Under the pieces are notes generated by a model that was not told where the DNA came from, made no database searches, and worked only from the letters and a program-made list of their open reading frames with translations. A stretch of DNA of 64,000 bases from ZC4RG30 sp035556135 (GTDB lineage: Bacteria > Pseudomonadota > Gammaproteobacteria > Steroidobacterales > Steroidobacteraceae), in assembly GCA_035556135.1 (NCBI GenBank), contig DATMFO010000004.1:1-64000 (forward strand), in the 5' to 3' direction. Shown piece by piece: positions 56,482-64,000 of this stretch. Both the position numbers and the translations under genes were made by a program. Numbering within the stretch: the stretch's first letter is position 1; each line of letters starts with the position of its first letter.

Positions 56482-58104
56482 TTGGCAAGCATCCGCAGTC
56501 TGCTGGTTCGCCTGCTGATCCAGTCACATCGCTGGCTGGGCATCCCCATGAGCCTGGTCCTGATTCTCTGGTTCGCGTCGGGAATCGCCATGATGTATGT
56601 GGGCGCAATGCCCGCGCTGACTCCCCAGGAGCGGCTCGACCGTGCCCCGGCCCTGGACCTGGCCCGCGTGCAGCTCACGGCTGCCGATGCGGCCGAACGG
56701 CTTGGTGGCGAGGGAGCGCGCCGTGGCGCACCGGTGCTGATGATGCTGCAGGACCGGCCGGCATGGCGCTTTCCCGGTGACGGCAATGCCACGGTGTTCG
56801 CGGACGATGGCTCGATCCCCGGGCAACTGGACGCAGCAGCCGCAGCCGGAGTGGCGCGTGGCTTTCTCGGCGAAGAGGCGCCGGACCTCAAGCTGCTGCG
56901 GCAGGTCGTTGAGCCGGACCAGTGGACCCTGTCCCTGCGCCGCAGCTTGCCGCTGCTGAAATTTTCCGCCGGCGACGCACGGGGCACTGAGCTCTACGTC
57001 TCCCCGGAAAGCGCCGAGGTGCTGCTGGCAACCACCCGTGCGGATCGCGCCAGGGCGTGGATCGCCACGATTCCGCACTGGCTGTACTTCTCTTCGCTGC
57101 GGCAGAACCAGTCGCTGTGGTACAGGATGGTCGTGTGGCTGTCCGCGCTGGCCTGCCTGCTGGCCGTGATGGGCCTCGCGCTGGCATTCACGCAGTGGCG
57201 CAAGTCCCGGCCGCTGGATCTCAGGCGCTCCATTCCCTACCGCGGCGGCATGCGCTGGCATTACATCACCGGCGCGGTCTTCGGCCTCTTTGCGTTGACC
57301 TGGGCGTTCAGCGGACTGCTGTCCATGGAACCCTTCGAGTGGACCAGCGCTCCCGGTGTGCGCGTGCGCCAGGACGCCATGACAGGCGGACCGCCGGACA
57401 TGGCGGCATACGCAAATGTCGATCTTGCCGACCTGGCCGCGCTGGTCGCGCCGCGCTACTTGAAGGAAGTTGGCTTCCGCCGCATCCATGACCGGCACTT
57501 TCTCGTCTTGCGGACCTCGGAACAGGCCGATGCAGGCACGTTTGCCCGCGAACGCCGGCATGCACCCTATGGATTGGACGGGCGTGCATCAGGGAGCGAA
57601 GTGATGGTGGATGCTGCCTCGCTCGCGACACTGGATGTGCCATTCAGCACCGGGGCCATCCTGCAGCGCCTGGCGACAGCATTGCCGCCCGGGGCGCCAG
57701 TCGCCTCGCATGAGATGCTGCAGGACTTCGATGACTACTACTATTCCCGCAGTGGCCAGCTGCCATTGCCGGTGCTGCGCGTGAAACTCGGCGATCCGCT
57801 GCAGAGCTGGCTGTACATCGATCCACGCACCAGCCAGGTGCTGGCCAGCGTGCACCGCTACAGCCGGGTGGAACGCTGGCTGTACAACGGGCTGCACAGC
57901 CTCGACTTCCGCTTCTGGTACTCGAAGCGACCGCTGTGGGACCTGGCGATGATCACACTGCTCCTGGGTGGGCTGGCCACCAGCTGCCTGGGGTTCTACT
58001 ACGGGGTGCGGGGCCTCAGAAGCGGAACCGGTAGGTGGCGTGCAACGTCCTCGGCACGCCCCGCGGGCCGGCGAGGAAGGCTGGACCGCCACCATCCGGA
58101 GTGA
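56482..58104 (+). CDS. PepSY-domain inner-membrane protein
   Basis: A 540-aa PepSY-associated membrane protein with spans at ~20-40, ~215-235, ~260-285 and ~490-510. Conserved His residues flank the membranes: HRWLG near 16, HWLYF, WHYITGA and LHSLDF, suggestive of heme-binding or ferric-reductase-like activity known for some PepSY proteins. Translation appears to begin at TTG (56482); no ATG fits. The last ~28 residues (RSGTGRWRATSSARP...) run antisense into the 3' end of the TonB receptor gene and look non-conserved. Probably works with the receptor and metal operon. Confidence 0.82.
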   Translation: MASIRSLLVRLLIQSHRWLGIPMSLVLILWFASGIAMMYVGAMPALTPQERLDRAPALDLARVQLTAADAAERLGGEGARRGAPVLMMLQDRPAWRFPGDGNATVFADDGSIPGQLDAAAAAGVARGFLGEEAPDLKLLRQVVEPDQWTLSLRRSLPLLKFSAGDARGTELYVSPESAEVLLATTRADRARAWIATIPHWLYFSSLRQNQSLWYRMVVWLSALACLLAVMGLALAFTQWRKSRPLDLRRSIPYRGGMRWHYITGAVFGLFALTWAFSGLLSMEPFEWTSAPGVRVRQDAMTGGPPDMAAYANVDLADLAALVAPRYLKEVGFRRIHDRHFLVLRTSEQADAGTFARERRHAPYGLDGRASGSEVMVDAASLATLDVPFSTGAILQRLATALPPGAPVASHEMLQDFDDYYYSRSGQLPLPVLRVKLGDPLQSWLYIDPRTSQVLASVHRYSRVERWLYNGLHSLDFRFWYSKRPLWDLAMITLLLGGLATSCLGFYYGVRGLRSGTGRWRATSSARPAGRRGRLDRHHPE

Positions 58105-60013
58105 ATGAGCGGTATCCGACCAGGGTGACGTAGTCCTCGTCGAAGAGGTTTTCCACGCGCGCTGCGATCTGGTGCCTGCGATCCCTGTCGAAATAAAAGT
58201 ATGCGGAGAGGTCGGTGACCACCACGTCGCCGAACGGCACCACGCCGAAGCTGTCGTTGACCCGCGCCGCCACATCGCCGGTCCAGCGCGCCGCGAGGCT
58301 GCCGCCGAACTGGCCGCGGTCCAGGGTGAGGGACGCCTTGGCCTGGTCGCGCGGGTTGTAATCCATCTGCCGGTCCTGGCCGTCGATGCGGGCGCGGACA
58401 TGGGTGTAGCTGGCCTCGGCACGCAGGCTGTCCGTGAGGGAAAGGCCGCCGAGCAGTTCGAAGCCGCGGATCCTCGCCTCGCCCATGTTCTCGAAGATGC
58501 CGTCCGGATACGCTGGCTGCTCGAAGTCGATGCCGATGATGTCATCGACCTTGCGCCAGAAGCCCGTGGCCTGCCAGTAGTGGCGGCCCTGCACGGCACC
58601 CACCGAGGCATTGAAATTGGTGGTCTCTTCCGGCGCGAGGTCGGGGTTGCCCACCTCGCAGCAGTCGTTGAGGAACAGTTGCTCGGCATTGGGCAGGATG
58701 AAATTGGTGCTCACCGAGCCCTGCAAGTAGTAGCCCCCGGCGAGATCGTACTTGCCGGAGAGATTCCACACCGTGGCGGATGTCCCACCGGTGTCGTTGT
58801 AGCGCACGCCGGCGGAGATGGCGCCGTTGCGGATCAGCTCGCGCGCCGTTCGCACCTGGGCAAACACAGCATGCACGCTTTCGGTTTCAGGATCGATCTG
58901 CCACACCTGGTCTTCGGCGTTGTAGCGCTGGAAGTCGTAGCCGAGCAGGTACTCCATGCCGCCGCGCGAAGGACGGAACTTGGCCAGGGCGTTGATGCCG
59001 TAGTCCTCGTAGCCCCAGTAGAGGTTGTCATCGACCACGTCGGTGGCGCCTGGGGATCCAGGCACGTTCTCGATGGTGGTGTAGCGCGTGTCCCAGTCGT
59101 GGTAGTAGCCCTTGAGGAAGAACTGCGTGCCCTGCGCGGGCGCGTAGTCCAGGCGGATGCTGGCGATCTCCTCATTGCGGCTGTTCACCGAACTGCTGGT
59201 GAGCACGGGGCGGATGTTGTCGATGTCACCCTCGGTGTGCTGGTACTGGGCGACCAGGGCCAGGTCCTGTGTGATGTCCAGGCCATACTTGGCACCCACG
59301 TTGAAGACGTCATAACTCTGCCGGCGGTCGGTGGCGCTGGGCTCGGTGACGTTCCAGAGCTTGTAGCCGTCGGATTCGTCCTTCGAGCCGAACAGCACAA
59401 AGCGGCCCGGACCGGCAGAACCGCGCACCATGCCGGCGGCGGCGTAGCCCCCGTTGCTGTCACCACCGAAGGAGGCATCACCACCGAAGCTGTCCGAAAA
59501 ATCCCGCGAGACGATGTTGATGACGCCACCGGCTGCGTTCGTGCCATAGAACAGCGACTCGCCGCCCTTGAGCACCTCGATGCGCTCCACCATGTTGGCC
59601 GGCAGGGTGTCGCTCAGCGTGCTGGAGTACAGGCGGTTGTTCAGCCGCACGCCGTCCACCAGCCAGAGCACGTCGCTGGGACCATAGCGGGCCAGGCGCG
59701 AGCCCTGGATGGAGACATAGGAATAGGAAAAGGGTCCGGCCGGGGTGATGTAGAGGCCAGGCACGTCCATCTGCAGCGCCTGCTGCGGGTCGGCGTAGAC
59801 GTTCTGCTCAATGGAGGAGCGGCCCAGGCTCACCAGGTCCGAGCCGTATTCCGCCAGCTCCTGGGGCAGCGTGGCCTCGAGGCTGCGACCGTAGACGTAG
59901 ACCGAGTCCAGCTCCTGCTCTTCAGCTGGCTGCGCCCCGGCGGCGGTAACCGAAAAAAGGCAGGCCAGCGCCACGGTGGAGAACCGCAGCCGTTGGCCAG
60001 TGATGAACCGCAT
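58016..60013 (-). CDS. TonB-dependent outer-membrane receptor
   Basis: A 665-aa outer-membrane gated channel. The signal peptide is FSTVALACLFSVTAAGA. The plug domain (DVLWLVDGVRLNN, IEVLKGGESLFYGTNAAGGVINIVS) and a 22-strand barrel follow, ending in the canonical aromatic HATYRFRF. A TonB box may be DSVYVYG. The NDCCEVGNPDLAPEE loop is typical of the family. Given its neighbours and shared operator-like element, a metal or metal-chelate substrate is likely. Its last 89 bp overlap the convergent PepSY gene. Confidence 0.93.
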   Translation of the reverse strand: MRFITGQRLRFSTVALACLFSVTAAGAQPAEEQELDSVYVYGRSLEATLPQELAEYGSDLVSLGRSSIEQNVYADPQQALQMDVPGLYITPAGPFSYSYVSIQGSRLARYGPSDVLWLVDGVRLNNRLYSSTLSDTLPANMVERIEVLKGGESLFYGTNAAGGVINIVSRDFSDSFGGDASFGGDSNGGYAAAGMVRGSAGPGRFVLFGSKDESDGYKLWNVTEPSATDRRQSYDVFNVGAKYGLDITQDLALVAQYQHTEGDIDNIRPVLTSSSVNSRNEEIASIRLDYAPAQGTQFFLKGYYHDWDTRYTTIENVPGSPGATDVVDDNLYWGYEDYGINALAKFRPSRGGMEYLLGYDFQRYNAEDQVWQIDPETESVHAVFAQVRTARELIRNGAISAGVRYNDTGGTSATVWNLSGKYDLAGGYYLQGSVSTNFILPNAEQLFLNDCCEVGNPDLAPEETTNFNASVGAVQGRHYWQATGFWRKVDDIIGIDFEQPAYPDGIFENMGEARIRGFELLGGLSLTDSLRAEASYTHVRARIDGQDRQMDYNPRDQAKASLTLDRGQFGGSLAARWTGDVAARVNDSFGVVPFGDVVVTDLSAYFYFDRDRRHQIAARVENLFDEDYVTLVGYRSFTPDGGGPAFLAGPRGVPRTLHATYRFRF

Positions 60014-60085
60014 GTCAGCCCCCGGGTTTGTGTCCTGCAAACCCCGATTGTCAGGAGCGCAAGGTGGCCGGGACAGGTAGCTGGA

Positions 60086-60113
60086 GTTAAGGAACGGTTG
60101 AGGGCCTGTTAAC
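60086..60113 (+). promoter_or_regulatory. Three 11-bp-phased direct repeats upstream of the TonB receptor
   Basis: GTTAAG (60086-60091), GTTGAG (60097-60102) and GTTAAC (60108-60113) repeat at exactly 11-bp steps. On the gene's strand they read GTTAAC, CTCAAC, CTTAAC with N5 spacers, the layout of response-regulator operators such as PmrA/QseB or PhoB boxes. The first 14 bases match the element upstream of the metal operon at 13 of 14. Confidence 0.6.
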
Positions 60114-60135
60114 GCCCCCGGCCGGCGGGCCCGGG

Positions 60136-61256
<1,121 letters not shown>

Positions 61257-61260
<4 letters not shown>

Positions 61261-62408
61261 AGGGAGTGCCCCTCGTTCTCGTCCATCAGCGACAGGCCGG
61301 CGGCATCATCGGCCGGGCGGGCGTCGCGCTTGCTCTCCAGCTTCACGCGCAGCCTGAGCTCGTTCTTCGAGTCGGCGTTGCGGATCGCCTCGTCGTAGGA
61401 GATGTAGCCGGCCTCGTAGAGCTCGAACAGGTTCTGGTCGAAGGTCTTCATGCCCTGCCGGTTGGAGCGCGACATCACTTCCTTGATCTTGTGCACCTCA
61501 CCCTTGAAAATCAGGTCTTGCACCAGCGGCGAGTGCAGCAGGATCTCTGTGGCGGCGATGCGGCCACCACCCTCGCGCGGCACCAGGCGCTGGGAGATCA
61601 TGCCCTTGATGTTCAGCGAGAGGTCCATCAGCAGCTGCTCGCGCTTCTCCTCGGGGAAGAAGTTGATGATGCGGTCGAGCGCCTGGTTGGCGCTGTTGGC
61701 GTGCAGCGTGGCCAGCACCAGGTGGCCGGTCTCGGCGAACTGGATGCCGTATTCCATGGTCTCGCGGTCGCGGATCTCGCCGATGAGGATCACGTCCGGC
61801 GCCTGGCGCAGCGTGTTCTTCAGCGCGGCATGCCAGTTCTCGGTATCCACGCCCACCTCGCGATGCGTGACCACGCAGCCCTTGTGCGGGTGGATGTACT
61901 CCACCGGGTCTTCGATGGTGATGATGTGGCCGCGGGTGTTGGAATTGCGGTAGCCCACCATGGCCGCCAGCGTGGTCGACTTGCCCGAGCCGGTGCCGCC
62001 CACCAGCAGCACCAGGCCGCGCTTGGACATCACCACGTCCTTCAGCACCGGCGGGAGGTCGAGCTCCTCGAAGGTGGGAATGGTGGCGTTGATGGTGCGG
62101 ATCACGCAGCCCACGGCGCCCTGCTGCACGAAGGCACTGACGCGGAAGCGGCCGATGCCTGGCGGTGCGATCGCGAAATTGCACTCCTTGCTGGCGTCGA
62201 ATTCGCGCGTCTGCCGGTCGTTCATGATGGCCCGCACCAGCGTCGCAGCCTGCTCGGCGGTGAGCGCGCGCTCGGTCTGCGGGCGGATCTCGCCGTCGAT
62301 CTTCACGGCGGGCGGGAAGCCGGCGGTCAGGAACAGGTCGGAACCCTTGCGCTCGACGAGGCGGCGCAGGAGATCCTGGATCAGCTTGATGGCTTGTTCG
62401 CGCTCCAC
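61257..62408 (-). CDS. pilU: Type IV pilus retraction ATPase PilU
   Basis: A 383-aa accessory retraction ATPase, matching the length and order of Pseudomonas PilU. Walker A GGTGSGKST, Asp box ITIEDPVEYIH, Walker B ILIGEIRDRETMEYG, His box HLVLATLHANSANQAL. N-terminal KGSDLFLTAGFPPAVKIDGEI and the tail NELRLRVKLESK are PilU-like. It lies 54 bp downstream of pilT. PilU needs PilT to retract pili in characterised systems. Confidence 0.93.
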
Positions 62409-62462
62409 TGCCTTACCCTGCCTGGTTCATTCTGGTTCTTGCCGGAGAGTGCGGAACGGGCA

Positions 62463-63503
62463 CTACATCGCGTCCTTGTTCTGCGCCTTGTAGCGGGCCT
62501 CTTCCTTGCTCACGATGCCCTTGGCCACCAGCTCGTTGAGGCACTGGTCGAGTGTCTGCATGCCCTGCGCCTGGCCGGTCTGGATGGCCGAATACATCTG
62601 CGCGATCTTGCCCTCGCGGATCAGGTTCCTGATCGCCGGAGTGCCGATCATGATCTCGTGCGCGGCAACACGGCCGCCGCCGGTCTTCTTCAGCAGGGTC
62701 TGGGAGATCACCGCGCGCAGCGACTCCGACAGCATGGACCGCACCATCTCCTTTTCGGCCGCGGGAAACACGTCGACCACGCGGTCGATGGTCTTGGCGG
62801 CGGAACTGGTGTGCAGCGTGCCGAATACAAGGTGGCCGGTCTCGGCGGCGCTGAGCGCCAGGCGGATGGTCTCCAGGTCGCGCATTTCGCCGACCAGGAC
62901 GATGTCCGGATCCTCGCGCAGCGCGGAGCGCAGCGCCTCGGCAAAGCCCAGGGTGTCGCGGTGCACCTCGCGCTGGTTGATCAGCGAGCGCTTGGACTCG
63001 TGCACGAACTCGATCGGATCCTCGATGGTGAGGATATGGTCCGGCCGGTTGTCGTTGATGTAGTCGATCATGCCGGCCAGGGTGGTCGACTTGCCCGAGC
63101 CGGTGGGACCGGTGACCAGCACGATGCCACGCGGCAGCATGCACAGGTCGCGGAAGATCTTCGGCGCACCGAGGTCATCGAGCCCCACGATGGTGGAGGG
63201 AATGCTGCGGAACACGGCACCCGCGCCGCGGTTCTGGTTGAAGGCGTTGACCCGGAAGCGCGCCAGCTTGGGAATCTCGAACGAGAAGTCGGTCTCGAAG
63301 AACTCCTCGTAGTTCTTGCGCTGCTTGTCGTTCATGATGTCGTACACCATGCTGTGCACCTCCTTGTGGGAGAGCGCGGGCATGTTGACGCGTTTCATGT
63401 CGCCATCCACGCGGATCATCGGCGGAACGCCGGCCGAGAGGTGCAGGTCAGAGGCCTTGTTCTTGACCGCAAAGGCGAGCAGCTGGGCAATATCCAGGGC
63501 CAT
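62463..63503 (-). CDS. pilT: Type IV pilus retraction ATPase PilT
   Basis: A 346-aa hexameric ATPase that disassembles the pilus and powers twitching. Family N-terminus MALDIAQLLAFAVKNKASDLHLSAG, Walker A GPTGSGKST (~130), Asp box ILTIEDPIEF, Walker B IVLVGEMRDLETIR, His box HLVFGTLHTSSAAKT, and the functional AIRNLIREGK motif near the C-terminus. Divergent from yggS with a 54-bp gap, as in Pseudomonas. First gene of pilT-pilU-pilU2. Confidence 0.97.
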   Translation of the reverse strand: MALDIAQLLAFAVKNKASDLHLSAGVPPMIRVDGDMKRVNMPALSHKEVHSMVYDIMNDKQRKNYEEFFETDFSFEIPKLARFRVNAFNQNRGAGAVFRSIPSTIVGLDDLGAPKIFRDLCMLPRGIVLVTGPTGSGKSTTLAGMIDYINDNRPDHILTIEDPIEFVHESKRSLINQREVHRDTLGFAEALRSALREDPDIVLVGEMRDLETIRLALSAAETGHLVFGTLHTSSAAKTIDRVVDVFPAAEKEMVRSMLSESLRAVISQTLLKKTGGGRVAAHEIMIGTPAIRNLIREGKIAQMYSAIQTGQAQGMQTLDQCLNELVAKGIVSKEEARYKAQNKDAM

Positions 63504-63529
63504 GGAAGCTCCGATTACGTTACACCGGC

Positions 63530-63535
63530 AGTATA
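63530..63535 (-). promoter_or_regulatory. Possible shared -10 of pilT and yggS
   Basis: AGTATAGT at 63530-63537 gives TATACT on the minus strand and TATAGT on the plus strand, in the only A/T-rich part of the 54-bp divergent gap. No good -35 exists on either strand, so the call is weak. Confidence 0.3.
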
Positions 63536-63557
63536 GTCCACCGCCTTGCCCCTCCCC

Positions 63558-64000
63558 ATGATACGCACTCCTCAGAATTCGGCCCCTGACGCGACATCCA
63601 GCGCTTCGCTGGCGACGAACCTTGCGGGGCTGCGGCAACGCATCGACGCGGCCGCCACGCGCGCCGGCCGCGATGTGCACTCCGTCACGCTCCTTGCGGT
63701 GTCAAAAGGGCAGTCCGCGGCGCGCATCCGGGAGGCACTGGAGCTGGGCCTCACCGCGTTCGGCGAGAACTACCTGGATGAGGCCCTGCCCAAGATCGAG
63801 GCGCTGGCCGGCACGCCGGCGACCTGGCACTTCATCGGGCGGCTCCAGGCCAACAAGACCCGCCCCGTTGCCACGCACTTCCACTGGGTGCACGGCATCG
63901 ATCGTGCGCGCATCGCCGAGCGGCTGTCGGCGCAGCGACCACACTTCGCGCCACCGCTGGATGTCTGCCTGCAGGTACGGGTCGCGGAGGACCCTGGCAA
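63558..64000 (+). CDS. yggS: YggS/PipY-family PLP homeostasis protein, 3'-truncated by window end
   Basis: The first ~147 residues are visible. The PLP-binding lysine lies in LLAVSKGQSAARIREALELG, followed by FGENYLDEALPKIEAL and the signature WHFIGRLQANKTRP. YggS-type proteins hold PLP and influence vitamin B6 and amino-acid balance without known catalysis. An N-terminal ~15-residue Ser/Ala segment precedes the fold. Adjacent divergence from pilT is conserved in Pseudomonas. Confidence 0.92.
   Translation, partial: MIRTPQNSAPDATSSASLATNLAGLRQRIDAAATRAGRDVHSVTLLAVSKGQSAARIREALELGLTAFGENYLDEALPKIEALAGTPATWHFIGRLQANKTRPVATHFHWVHGIDRARIAERLSAQRPHFAPPLDVCLQVRVAEDPG

Overview
The window is GC-rich chromosomal DNA from a Gammaproteobacterium. 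This rests on the 16S gene, the classical type IV pilus and Pil-Chp genes, and a gene order that matches the Pseudomonas/Xanthomonas-type blocks yggS/pilT/pilU and pilG-gshB-tonB-yqgE-ruvX-pyrB. The planctomycete/acidobacterial-style DUF1592/DUF1552 genes and the 16S sequence suggest a deep lineage such as Steroidobacteraceae/Nevskiales. That placement is inference; no database search was possible. The DNA looks like core genome: I see no prophage, insertion sequence, CRISPR array, tRNA or integron.

Layout. 1-1537: 16S rRNA on the minus strand, with two tandem promoters and boxA-like sites upstream, and a terminator ending tyrS. 1983-12333: housekeeping genes, namely tyrS, an M23 peptidase, a minus-strand chain tyrA-rppH-DUF6776-bactofilin-erpA, pdxH followed by a split spermidine-synthase-like pair and a GDSL lipoprotein, then a HisN-like phosphatase and ampD. 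12429-18616: aqpZ, a TraB/GumN protein, a PQQ quinohemoprotein dehydrogenase, bioA and rsmE. 18613-27377: a Pil-Chp chemosensory operon (pilG, pilH, pilI, pilJ, chpA, CheW-like). 27544-32357: gshB, a TonB-like gene, yqgE, ruvX, pyrB and a PyrK-like flavoprotein.

32482-45545: an exported methyltransferase; a GntR/ABC export operon controlled from a perfect 21-bp inverted repeat; a five-gene minus-strand operon encoding only exported proteins (beta-propeller, DUF1592 di-heme-motif protein, Tat-exported DUF1552 protein, ankyrin protein, Tat-exported metallo-beta-lactamase-fold hydrolase); and a BaeSR-like two-component system. 45701-50752: a MacA-MacB-TolC-type efflux operon divergent from baeS. 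50779-60013: a seven-gene metal-uptake operon, a PepSY membrane protein and a TonB receptor, with a shared operator-like element in front of both minus-strand units. 60136-63503: three tandem PilT/PilU retraction ATPases. 63558-64000: the start of yggS.

The strongest leads are: the five-gene exported operon; the metal operon whose first two proteins both mature to an N-terminal histidine, with its shared 11-bp-phased operator; a DYD (lanthanide-type) signature in the quinohemoprotein dehydrogenase; a PilJ receptor without a periplasmic sensor domain in a Pil-Chp cluster lacking adaptation enzymes; and the GntR palindrome.
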